Shown one piece after another: positions 12,901 through 21,640 of a stretch of DNA of 26,355 nucleotides (position 1 is the first letter of the stretch; each line of letters opens with the position of its first letter). Source of the DNA: Smittium mucronatum. Lineage: Eukaryota; Kickxellomycota; Harpellomycetes; Harpellales; Legeriomycetaceae. The stretch spans positions 1 through 26,355 of the forward strand of contig LSSL01005374.1 of assembly GCA_001953115.1 (NCBI GenBank). Reading direction: 5' to 3'. The translations under genes and the position numbers were made by a program. The notes under the pieces are model-generated. The model ran no database searches and was not told where the DNA came from. It saw only the letters and a list, made by a program, of their open reading frames with translations.

Positions 12901-15274
12901 GTAATTTTAAATTTTTGTTTGAATAAACTTGTATTTATTCACTCTCATTCTGAATTTCTTTCTAACATAACAGATAACGTGCGTTAGTGCAAAATTTTTG
13001 AAAGCTTTGATGGGGTTTATTGCAGAAAATATTACCATTAAAATATAATCATAGAAAACTTGTAATAAAAGAATATTGTCGTAATGGATATTAAAAAGAA
13101 AAAAAAATGAAGTATTTTTTATAAGTCCTGTATTTTTCAATATAGGCAAGATTAAATTTAGAAATCTCTAATAATTTTTTTAATAGCACTTTGATAAAAA
13201 AAATTTAGGCACTTTACTTATGGAAAATATTTTACACTTTTTTCGAATATTTTTATTTTTATAGATTTTTTACTCTATAAAATTTCCAATGATTCGCCTA
13301 AAAGATAGTCATTTATTTCTACTTATGACATGAAAACTTATATGGGGTTTTAGATGATGTTATTATCTTAAAATTGAGATAGGTTTTTAACGTATAACTT
13401 TCTATTTTTTATTTTATTGCTATATAATCAAATTATCAACTCTCTCAGACAAAAGATAAAAAATTTTTAGATAGAAAATAAAAAAGAAAAGGAAAAGATA
13501 TTCCAATATATACAGGTCAATATTAAAATAAAAATTTTCAAAATTACAATAAAAATTACAATTTTTTTTTATCTAATTAGCAGATTTTCTACATAAAATA
13601 TAAAAAATAGATGAGTTGAAAAATATCTATGCATCAAGGAACTATTTATATGGCTTTAAAAGTGGTAGGATAATTCCTTGTTTTATTTTACAAGAAACAT
13701 TTGAATAAAATCACAGTTTTCTATAAAATATTTTTATATTGAACTCAATTTTTTCATTCATTTGTCGAAATTTTTTTAAAATTTATCGGCGAAATACTCC
13801 AAGCTATACAAATAGCTATGAAATTTTATCGATATATCATTCTAACTTTTAAAAAACTAAAAAAAAAAATTCAAGAATGTTGAATTGATGCGAATATACA
13901 GCTTTGGAGTTTCAAGATAAAGAAATTTTAAATAGCTGTAGCTAAAAGAGTAAGCATAATTTTAATAAAATCATTTAATCAAAAAAATATTTTGGTTCTA
14001 AATCAAAGACTTGATGTTCAAAATGGACGAAAATTGATTTTTATTATGGTTACAATGAGTATAATTTAAAAAAATTTAGATTTTGATGGTAATTATGTTA
14101 AATACAGTGAAAGGTTCATTTAATGAAAAAATTTATAGCCAATAGTGCTCAATTTTGTCAATAAATTTAGATAAATCGTTTTAAAATCTCCAAAAATAAT
14201 GTTTTTTGCGATTAGTCTTCTTTTACGCAATTTCCCTCCATTCTTAAACTTTTTATTAATAAAAACTGACATCCAATGTATATTTTTCTTTTTTTGTTAC
14301 ATCATTTAGTCCATTTATGGACCAGCGGCACAAAATTAAAGTGAAATTTTGGCTAAATAAAAGTATTTAATTAAGTAATCAATCGCATAATTAGGTTGAT
14401 TTTATAAATTATAAAATAGGGAAAGTTTATCTAGTCAAATAGGAAATTTATGTTGATTTAGGACAAGGTAGAGTTAGATATGGAATTTTATTTGAATATT
14501 ATGACAGTTTAATAATGAAAATTTACCACTTTTCAATTAGTAAATTAATAATGATTTAATCTCTCAGAAAGAACCCTTTAATTTTTCATAACTGGTAATT
14601 ATAAAAATCATTGTCTATAAATATGTGTTAAATCTTTTGATGTTTTGGCGTGTCAAAATAGTCAATGAGTTTGATATATAAAAAAAGAAATAAAATTAAA
14701 AAAGAACATATGATATCTAATATGTGGTTTATTCCGAAACATGTTTTATTATTTCTCAGGAAATAAAATGGGATCTCTTCAAAATCAGTAAATTCTGCAG
14801 AATTTATCGATTTAAATAGAAACCTCATTTATAAAAAAATTGCTGGAAATTTTTATTTTCAAAATCAAAATTTTTCTTTCTATTTATACATTGCTTTTTT
14901 AAAAAAAAATTCAGCATATGGATTGAAGTTACTAAATTTTAAACATAATTAAACATATTTTTTTGTGTTTATCATTTGTATTAATTAGATATAGATGATT
15001 TCGGTTTCTAATTCAGTTGATTTCGGCTGAATAAAAATTCGATTTTTTATGAAAGAGACATTTTTATTTCAATTTTTCTTAAATTGGTTAAAAATTTGGG
15101 TATAAAACTTTTTTATTTATCAAATAATCTCACGCATTTTATTTTTTGTTAGTAAAATATTTAAAAGATAATGTCATTTTTAGATTTCTTATTTTTAAGC
15201 TTATAAATTATTTCCCTCACACTTATATTTGCTACAAGTATACTTTACTTTCTTAATAGATTTGATTTTTTCAG
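12901..15274. other. AT-rich gene desert upstream of the retrotransposon target
   Basis: Low-GC DNA without a convincing gene. The minus-strand open frames at 12907-13149 (80 codons) and 14628-14828 (66 codons) are within chance length and have no recognisable motifs. Just before the open frame at 15275 lies TTTTTTCAG, a pyrimidine-rich stretch ending in CAG. It could be a splice acceptor paired with GTATAC at 15238, but a 37-nt intron is speculative. Confidence 0.5.
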
Positions 15275-15412
15275 ATGAAACTGATTTCGATTCTATTATT
15301 TTTCTTTGAAGGTATTTTTCTAGGCATTATTATAATGAGAGGGCCAAGAAAATCTTCGCCGTTATTATTCGACACAGAGATAACTGATATTATGCAATTA
15401 TTATTACTTGAG
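15275..15412 (+). pseudogene. 5' half of a small secreted-protein-like reading frame, split by the LTR element
   Basis: ATG at 15275 is the first Met after an in-frame TGA at 15263. The first ~20 residues are Lys then strongly hydrophobic (MKLISILLFFFEGIFLG), like a signal peptide or signal anchor, followed by a basic/polar stretch (RGPRKSS). The frame runs into the 5' LTR at 15413. If the retrotransposon and one TTGAG copy are removed, the same frame continues at 21641 to a stop at 21797-21799, giving 98 codons. Local base composition is less AT-rich than the desert. No family is recognised. The product would be a small secreted or membrane protein if the gene is real. A chance open frame remains possible. 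Confidence 0.45.
15408..15412. repeat. target-site duplication, left copy (TTGAG)
   Basis: TTGAG abuts the first base of the 5' LTR and is repeated exactly after the 3' LTR at 21636-21640. Five-base duplications are typical of Ty3/gypsy integrases. Confidence 0.85.
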
Positions 15413-15642
15413 TGTAATGATCCTATCAGTATTGGTTGCGCACATTATCCCTTTATTAAAGTTTCATATAATCTTTGCCAATTTAATTCTTATCCTTTAT
15501 AAACAGCTCGCATTCCCACTTTTTGGAATGCAAACTTTTCCATTAGTTTCTTATTTCCTGATTCCCCCTTAGTTTAAAATATATCACATTTATAACAAAT
15601 CTATCAATCCTAGCCATTTCCAAGAACATTAGGTTCCTTACA
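15413..15642 (+). repeat. 5' LTR (230 bp)
   Basis: It begins TGTAA and ends TTACA, a perfect short terminal inversion. It aligns along its whole length with 21431-21635. It contains about 25 bases around 15567-15592 (TCCCCCTTAGTTTAAAATAT and following) that are absent from the 3' copy. A TATA box (TATAAA, 15498-15503) sits near the middle, as expected for the U3/R promoter that drives the genomic RNA. Confidence 0.9.
15498..15503 (+). promoter_or_regulatory. TATA box of the 5' LTR promoter
   Basis: TATAAA within CTTTATAAACAGCTC. The same hexamer and context are kept in the 3' LTR at 21517-21522, which supports a real core promoter. Confidence 0.6.
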
Positions 15643-15890
15643 ATTTGAAAAGCTTCTATTTCTTTTTTCTCTTTATCTCCATTCCAACCAAAAATTTTAA
15701 AAATAATACCTGTCGGTGAAAATTATTTTTATTTAAATGAGTAACATAAATTTCAATCAGTAAACCGTTTCTAGATATTTTATCTCCAACTTAACAACCC
15801 AAACATCGAGAACAATCCTGAAACCGAGAATAAACCTGCAACTCTGAACTAGGAAGTCCTGACTAACAACCCTGAAAAAATATCCAGTAA
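15643..15890 (+). other. 5' leader between LTR and gag
   Basis: The position of the primer-binding site, immediately after TTACA, reads ATTTGAAAAGC and matches no tRNA 3' end starting with TGG. From about 15780 the sequence becomes C/A-rich and encodes an Asn/Pro/Glu-rich stretch (NPETENKPA-like), probably the N-terminal tail of gag, interrupted by stops at 15850 and 15888. Confidence 0.5.
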
Positions 15891-16703
15891 AACGCCCCGG
15901 GAATTATTCCTGATGATACAATTAGACCTCCTGACGCCGTGCGTTTTGATGTTAGCCCAACCAACTACCAGGCATTCATGTCTAGTATTGGTTTCTACTT
16001 TTGGGCACGTCTGGAAGTATTCAACGACAAACGCAACATAATTTTCTACATCGGAGTCCACCTTATAAGCTCAGCCACCATATGGTTCGGGTCACTTATA
16101 GAGTGTAACTCGAAATCTTTAATATCATTCGCACAATTCCACGATGAGTTTTCCAGAAAATTTTCAGAACCTAGTAACGCAATCAGATCCAGAGGCCTCA
16201 CAGAAAACCCAGAAAAGGGACCAGGTCTGTTTTCAGTTACGATGCAGAGTTTAGAACCATTTTCAGAGACAGTGGTTTCAACCAGCTCACTCTCGTTGAT
16301 CAATTCTTGCGGGGCCATAAATGACAACGTGATGAATTTTATGAGCATGAGCGACTTTCTGAACGAATTAGAAGGCATCGTTGATATTTCCATTCGGATT
16401 GACAATAGATTTATCAACTGTACCTTTCTCCGACAAGGAAACGTCGAGTTCATCCCCCGTTACTACCCGAGAGCCAGTCAGGCAGTTAGGCAATATACTC
16501 CAGCTAAACCTGCACCAAGTCGTAAAGAGCCTGGTTCCGCTATGAAAATCGATGCAGTTACGTCGAGATTCCGACCCCTGCTCTCCTAAAAATAAAAGCA
16601 ATGACGCCGAGTCCAAGGACTTTGTACCTATTGCGGCAATCTTGGTCACATAGCAGAGTCATGTCCAGCAAAGTCTAGTTCGGGAAAAGGTCGATCCCAG
16701 TAG
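15891..16703 (+). pseudogene. gag: gag (capsid/nucleocapsid) remnant with CCHC zinc knuckle
   Basis: Capsid-like part: the stretch around 16011-16180 matches the retrotransposon gag domain pattern, with an ATIWFGSLIE-type helix followed by FAQFHDEFSRKF. From about 16200 to 16310 the matching sequence moves to the frame of 16226 (SVFSYDAEFRTIF) and then returns to the original frame at INDNVM (16317), so two compensating frameshifts lie inside. A perfect C-x2-C-x4-H-x4-C knuckle (CTYCGNLGHIAESC, 16623-16664) gives the RNA-binding nucleocapsid. In-frame stops at 16587, 16593 and 16602 precede the knuckle; the last may be CGA turned into TGA. The natural gag stop is TAG at 16701-16703. The true start Met is not clear. 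Confidence 0.85.
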
Positions 16704-16727
16704 TAGGAAATAAGCTACTACTGGGAT
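16682..16727 (+). promoter_or_regulatory. probable -1 programmed ribosomal frameshift signal at the gag-pol junction
   Basis: GGGAAAA (16682-16688) is split as G GGA AAA in the gag frame, the X XXY YYZ slippery format. After a 5-nt spacer (GGTCG) a 13-bp perfect stem follows (16694-16706 with 16715-16727), with an 8-nt loop GAAATAAG. The gag stop TAG (16701) lies in the 5' arm. Slipping back one base leads into a frame open from 16688 through the protease active site to 17089, which is the arrangement needed to make Gag-Pol. Several fungal and fish chromoviruses are known to use -1 frameshifting. Confidence 0.8.
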
Positions 16728-17160
16728 ATAACGTCATTAATAAGTTGTATTATAGTAGTTTTTCTGTCAGCAAGTTCTTATTTACAATAAAGATATTGTC
16801 AAAAATTTCATCTTCGTATGTTAAAACTTTGTGTCTTATTGACTCAGGAGCTTCTGATAGTTTCATCGACTATAAACTTATTAAAATTCCCAATATTACA
16901 CCCAAAAATCCTAAAAACAAAATCAACCTTGAAGCCATTGACGGAAAAAACAACCTTGGTCCCCCAATATATCAATACTACCCTGAAAATGAGCTGCTTT
17001 TTGGAAATTCTCACTCAGAGAAACTAACCATGTACTCCATAAACCCCCCCCCCCCAACATACCAGTCGTTATCGGTCTTCATTTATTAAAACTACACAGC
17101 CCCAACATCAGATGGAACAAAAACTCGATTGAATTTAAATCCAAATTCTGTAAAAATAAC
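16688..17160 (+). pseudogene. pol: aspartic protease (PR) of pol
   Basis: The active-site motif LIDSGASDSFID has its catalytic Asp at 16841, within a retropepsin fold that cleaves Gag-Pol. It is read in the -1 frame relative to gag. The frame ends at 17087-17089, but the expected C-terminal protease motif (IPVVIGLHLL...HSPNIRW, compare the family's PVVLGLPWL) continues in the next frame from 17056. The switch coincides with a run of 12 C residues (17044-17055), so slippage there broke the frame. The active-site residues themselves look intact. Confidence 0.85.
17044..17055 (+). repeat. 12-base C homopolymer at a frame break in PR
   Basis: Twelve C residues lie exactly between the two frames that carry the halves of the protease domain. 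This is either replication slippage during decay or a base-count error in the sequence. Confidence 0.9.
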
Positions 17161-18262
17161 TGCATCCTGTCCGAAGCGTATTCTCTATACCAGTTAGACT
17201 GGTACAAATCCTCACTTATAAACTGTTGTTGTGTAGCTAAAGGTGAGGCAACGCCTAGCAATCTATCACTAGATTACTCTTCGCTCTCACCCAGCAGAGA
17301 CCTTATAGCAGCTATTGCTCCCTTACTCGGCCTATCCTCACTTCGCCCGTTGCTCCCTGTACTGAAAACACTAAGTATTTGTATAGCCTCCAGGGTAGGA
17401 ATAATAGACGAGAACCTTACCGGGGGGTTGGGGCCGGAACTTAACGAAAGTCCCAGCAAAGAGGATAAAAGATCTTCATAACTGTTTCTACAGCCAAGTT
17501 GACAGATGGGTCTAATTATTTGCTCAAATCTAGGGCTTTAATAGATATCGAAGCCGAGGCTTCACTATCTCTATCTTCTGTTACCTCTCGCCAAGAGTCC
17601 ACCCCCGGGACAAATCCATAAGGATACGTACTAAACTCGGCCTACTCATGGTTGTGCTTAACAATGCTCACAGCACTATATAAGCCAATGCATTCACTAA
17701 AAGAATACTAACTAAATATAAACCGGACTTACGGGTAATGATCACAGTCCACGAAAGAAGTAAAAATATAAACTAAACACAAAGAAACTAACACTAGTAA
17801 AACGAAAACGAACAATATAAAAATAATTGTATTAAAAACTAAACGAAAATTAACTAGACTATAATATTAAAGATAAAGTGGCTAAAAACAGTTCTCAAGT
17901 GTGCTAAGACTTTCAGACTACAAAAAAGATGTAGCTTCACCTAGGAATTAAATGCGCTTCCTACCACTTTAATCCTAATTGTTGAATCGATAAACGCCAT
18001 ATTCGGGTCGCCAGAAGATGATTAGGACGTAATATCTGACGAAAGCTCCGAAGAAAAAGATGAATTTCCACCTGAAAGTGTAGATTATGAATCCGAAGAA
18101 TTATTTGACACTAACTCTCTGTCTGATCCTGAAGACCCTATCATCAATGCCTCAAGTAGCGACTATGAGATATAACCGAATGATGGAGTAATACCAACAC
18201 CAAATAAAGCTCTAGAAAATATACCACCTGATCCTGAATAATGATCTTCCACACATTAAATT
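17161..18262 (+). other. pol: long PR-RT linker, partly unexplained
   Basis: The PR frame continues open to TAA at 17479-17481, with Leu/Ser-rich sequence. Next comes a second protease-like line (RALIDIEAEASLSLSSVTS, about 17518-17577) that resembles ALIDSGA with the Ser-Gly replaced. The part from about 17640 to 17960 looks noncoding, is A-rich on the plus strand, and contains TATATAAG near 17680. From 18027 an acidic stretch (SDESSEEKDEFPPE) appears. The PR-RT gap, about 400 codons, is far longer than usual for this family, so a small nested insertion or a duplicated PR segment is possible. Confidence 0.4.
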
Positions 18263-19239
18263 CCAAAAGAATACATCTAATTCGCCTCAGTGCTTAGCAA
18301 GAAGATGGCTGACGCTCTCTTCAACCACCGGAAATACGACTGACCCATCAATTTAAGACCTGTCTCCACGCCAAAATGGGGTCCAATATTTTTGCTTTTG
18401 GAAAACAAACTCAAAGCACTCAAGCTCTATATCGACGAAAATCTAGCGAATGTTTTTATCAAACCATCCAAATCACCTTCTGGATGCCGATCATTTTTGT
18501 AAAGAAAAAGGACGGAGAGTTGAGGTTGTGTGTCGACTAACGCAAACTCAACGAACAAATCATTAAGAACCTCCACCCTCTCCCAAGAATAGACGAGTCG
18601 TTCGATCGTCTTCAATACTCAAAACATTTTACAAAGCTGGACTTACGCGTTGCTTACAACCTCGTAAGGATTCGAGCAGGAGACGAATGGAAAACAGCTT
18701 TCAGATTTCGGTACGGGTATTTCGAGTACCAAGTGATTCCTTTCGGTCTCACCAATGCACCGGCCACCTTCCAGCACTTCATAAAAGATGTTCTCAGGGA
18801 CGTGCTGGACAACTAGGCGATCGCTTACTTGAAAGATATCATGATCTTATCTAACAATATTGTCGAACACAAAATACATGTGTGTTCAGTACTCAGCAAG
18901 CTAATGGAGAATCATATTTACTGCAAAATTGAAAAATTCTCCTTCCACAAAGCCGAGATCGAATTCTCGGGGCGTATTATATCATCTGAGGGAATCCGAT
19001 CAGACCCAGCATAAAAATCAAATCTCTCAAACTGGAAAACACCTAATAATTTCAAAGAAATTCAGGTCTTCCTAGTATTCTTAAACTATTATAGAAAGTT
19101 TATACCTGATTTGTCGAAGATAGATATACCTTTGACACGATTATTAAAAAAATACACCGCCTTCAAATGATATCCACAGGCAGAAATCGCTTTTAGAATG
19201 ATAATATACCTGCTTATATCATCTCCGATACTTTCATAC
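18263..19239 (+). pseudogene. pol: reverse transcriptase domain of pol
   Basis: It begins with the family's pre-RT motif (PKEY..FASVLSKKMAD) and continues through WGPI, KALKLYIDENL and KPSKSPSG. A one-base loss near 18483 then moves the reading to the frame of 18484 (IIFVKKKDGELRLCVD). The first catalytic Asp survives (KLDLRVAYN, Asp codon 18640). [13 protein letters not shown] and [10 protein letters not shown] are well preserved. The YxDD box reads YLKD (18826-18837), so an essential metal-binding Asp is lost. In-frame stops are at 18278, 18341, 18538, 18814, 19012 and 19168. It once copied the element RNA into cDNA. Confidence 0.93.
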
Positions 19240-19635
19240 CCGATACCGGGTAAGGAATTCATCATTGAAACGGATGTCTCAGACTAAACAATGGGAGCCA
19301 TATTGTTTCGAAAATTTACCAATAACCAGCTTCATCCAGTTTGCCACTTTTCACGTAAATTTTCACCTGCGGAAATCAATTACGATATATCCGACAAGGA
19401 AATTTTGGCCATAGTATCATCTTTTAAGGAATGGAGGTAATATTTACAAGGATCCTCGAAGCAAATATAGGTGTTCACAGATCGCAAAAACCTTGAACAC
19501 TTCAAATCAGCAAAATCCCTAAATCGAAGACACGTGCGCTGGTCAATCTTCTTTAAACGCTTTAATTTTTTCAATGCTTATAGATCCGGATCGCTGTTCG
19601 AGAAACCAGACGCACTTTCAAGACAGGCAGAATAA
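19240..19635 (+). pseudogene. pol: RNase H domain of pol
   Basis: It follows RT in the same frame. The three visible acidic residues of the Ty3-type RNase H are retained: Asp in ETDVSD (19273), Glu in [11 protein letters not shown] (19399) and Asp in [11 protein letters not shown] (19480). [14 protein letters not shown] is the family signature. The domain ends near PDALSRQAE. Stops are at 19285, 19438, 19468 and 19633. The enzyme degraded the RNA strand of the RNA-DNA hybrid during reverse transcription. Confidence 0.9.
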
Positions 19636-20961
19636 CAACAAGGAAATCCTCTCCCCAACAGCAAATCCCCGGCTAATCATTTTATTGACACCATCTCCAG
19701 AGCAAATTCCTAAATTTGCGACCTAATAAAGGCTCAGCTCCCAAAAGATGTTTCATTTCAGAATTTTTACAATCGCATATGGATTCGAATTATCTGAACT
19801 TCAAAAAATTCAAAAAAACTGACGTTCTGGTTTACTACAAAAATAATCTGTATATTTCTGAAGATATTCGACTAAGGATTATCCACAACTACCACGAATC
19901 AGCTCCTGAAGGTCATTTTGGTATCAAAAAAACCTTGGAGCTCGTGAAAAGAGAGTTTTGATTCCCAAAGATGAAGTCATTTATAAAACCATATGTCGAT
20001 ACCTTGACATATGTAACCGATCTAAGAGCAAAAGTTATAAAAAACACGGCCTACTTCAACCTCTCACCCCATCAATAGGCCCATGGAAATCCACAACCAT
20101 GATATTTATCGTTAAACCGACAAAATTCAACGGATACACCACTATTACGGATGTAGTGGACCGTTTTACGAAAATAGCACACTATATTCCGCTTAAAAAG
20201 TTGCCAAATTAAAAATAGACAGTATAGGCTTTCCTCGAAAACATTTTTAAACTATACGGAATGCCTGAAGAAATAATTTCAGATCGCGGTATCAGTTTAC
20301 ATCCAAATTCTGACAGAGACTGCTCCAACTCCTCAATTTAAAAATTAAACTATCTTCCTAATTCCACCCAGAGGCCGAGGGACAAACGGAGCGCACAAAC
20401 CAAATGCTGGAGCAGTACTTTCATAGTTATATTAACTATCAATAAAACAACTTGCCAGACTCGCTTCCAATGTCTGAGCTCTCTTACAATAACTCAGTAC
20501 ACTCATCAACGAAATTCTCACATTTCTTCTCGTTAATGGGCTATAATCCGTCCTTCTCCCCCAACGCACTTGGTTCTGCAGAAGTATCTGCTGCAGAGGG
20601 TAGGCTTAACTCACTTAAAGATAAACATGCACAACTCTTTAAGAACTTGTCATCTGCCAGCGCAAACTTCAAAAAGTTCGCTGAAAATAATCAGAAAACT
20701 TTTGGGAACTACGAAATCAACGACATGGTTTGGCTCAATGCTAAAAACATATATACTTCCCGACCTTCACAAAAGCTTGACTATCGATTCCTCGGGCCGT
20801 TCAAGATAATTAAACGAATTAACCAAGTCTCTTACAAACTTGAGCTCCAGGTTTCCATGAAAATACACCCAACCTTTCATGTATCGCTACTAGAACCGTA
20901 TAAAATCAGCACTATTTCCTCCAGAATATCCGACCCCCCTCCACATTTTGTAGTAAATTGA
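19636..20961 (+). pseudogene. pol: integrase (IN) with zinc-binding and GPF modules
   Basis: The N-terminal HHCC region lies in the frame of 19716 (His at 19893 and 19914). A TGA at 19959 falls at the Trp of REFWFP, and a frameshift near 20003 moves to the frame with DICNRSKS, where the first Cys of C-x2-C has become Leu (20003-20005). Catalytic core: the first Asp, normally after the WxSxxM motif, is ATA/Ile (20102-20104). The second Asp is kept (SDRG, 20282). A frameshift near 20295 follows, and the Glu is kept (GQTERTNQ, 20389). The C-terminal part (20452-20961) is nearly intact, with LSYNNSVHSSTKFSHFF, RFLGPFKII and HPTFHVSLLEPY. It once inserted the cDNA into host DNA. Confidence 0.93.
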
Positions 20962-21252
20962 GACTCGAAATTAATTGTTACAGAGGTCTTAGATTCGAAA
21001 CCACGCCACTGTAAACTTTTCTACCTTTTAGACAGGAAAGGCTATACTCCAGACGACCGTTCATTTAAGCCTGCATCTAACTTGTACTATTGCGACATGA
21101 TACCAAAATTCCACCAGAGATACCCTAAAAAACCCCTCATACCATTAATAATTTCATACATACGATATTTTAGTCCCTTTCTTCCCTATCCAGGCTCCCC
21201 TCCTTCATTCAGTGGGTCCCCCAAAAGGAGCTTGCGACATGGGAGGGTGTAG
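20962..21252 (+). pseudogene. pol: chromodomain at the integrase C-terminus
   Basis: It continues in the integrase frame after a TGA at 20959-20961, which probably replaced Trp. VTEVLDSKPRHCKLFYLLDR followed by KGYTPDDRSFKPASNL and FHQRYPKKP follow the chromodomain line (VExIL...xYLVKWKGY...TWEPxxNL...FHxRYP). Two positions of the usual aromatic cage differ: the KWKGY Trp is lost (DRKGY) and the TWEP Trp is Phe (SFKP). Such domains direct chromovirus integration to heterochromatin marks. A Pro/Ser-rich tail runs to TAG at 21250-21252. Confidence 0.85.
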
Positions 21253-21430
21253 ATCCATATGTATATAAAGGAGGGTGGGGTGGTGTGGAGGGGGGCCAAA
21301 ATTTAGAAATTTTTTTGGATTTTCAATACTCTTTACGCCGCTAATGCCGTTCCTACACCCTCTGACACTAAAAATTTTGGCCTAAGAACACAAGTTTTTC
21401 CAGACCGTTACTTTTCTTAAGGTAGGGTAG
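21253..21430 (+). other. 3' untranslated region with G-rich tract and polypurine tract
   Basis: GGAGGGTGGGGTGGTGTGGAGGGGGG (21270-21295, described here only as G runs of 3, 4, 2, 2 and 6) is a candidate G-quadruplex. The element should have a polypurine primer just before the 3' LTR. The purine-rich AAGGTAGGGTAG at 21419-21430 directly abuts TGTAATG and is the likely, slightly decayed, tract. Confidence 0.55.
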
Positions 21431-21635
21431 TGTAATGATCCAATCATTATTGGTCGCGCACATTACCCCTTTATTAAAGTTTCATATAATCTATTACCAA
21501 TTTAATTCTTATACTTTATAAACAGCTCACATTCCCACTTTTTTGAATGCAAGATTTTCAATTAGTTTCTTATTTCCTCATTGATAACAAAACTATCAAT
21601 CCTATCCATTTCCAAGATCCATTAGGTTCCTTAAA
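21431..21635 (+). repeat. 3' LTR (205 bp)
   Basis: It begins TGTAATGATCC like the 5' copy and ends CCTTAAA where the 5' copy has CCTTACA, so one substitution has spoiled the terminal CA. It is 25 bases shorter than the 5' LTR because of one block missing after TTATTTCCTCATT. It carries the same TATA box (21517-21522). Confidence 0.9.
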
Positions 21636-21640
21636 TTGAG
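21636..21640. repeat. target-site duplication, right copy (TTGAG)
   Basis: Exact copy of 15408-15412, directly after the last base of the 3' LTR. It fixes both ends of the element. Confidence 0.85.

Larger units (their letters stand above)
15413..21635 (+). mobile_element. decayed full-length chromovirus (Ty3/gypsy LTR retrotransposon), 6.2 kb
   Basis: The element is bounded by similar direct repeats starting TGTAATGATCC and flanked by TTGAG. Internal order is gag (zinc knuckle), protease, RT, RNase H, integrase, chromodomain: the Metaviridae/chromovirus arrangement. It is much GC-richer than the flanking DNA, so it is a later arrival. It carries many in-frame stops, at least six frameshifts and lost catalytic residues, so it cannot move by itself. 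The LTRs agree at roughly nine of ten aligned positions by hand count, which points to an old insertion. No tRNA primer-binding site beginning TGG is visible after the 5' LTR; the site may have decayed, or priming may have been by another route. Confidence 0.95.

Noticed and set aside
12907..13149. 80-codon minus-strand open frame with hydrophobic middle
   Set aside because: Hydrophobic stretches are expected from T-rich codons; no family match and no conserved motif.
7677..14828. Minus-strand frames at 7677-7880 and 14628-14828
   Set aside because: Under 70 codons, no motif and no supporting context.
15643..15665. tRNA primer-binding site after the 5' LTR
   Set aside because: No TGG-starting complement of a tRNA 3' end is present; cannot be supported.
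15849..17459. Minus-strand and alternative-frame open reading frames within the retrotransposon
   Set aside because: They are shadows of gag and pol, whose plus-strand frames carry the recognisable motifs.
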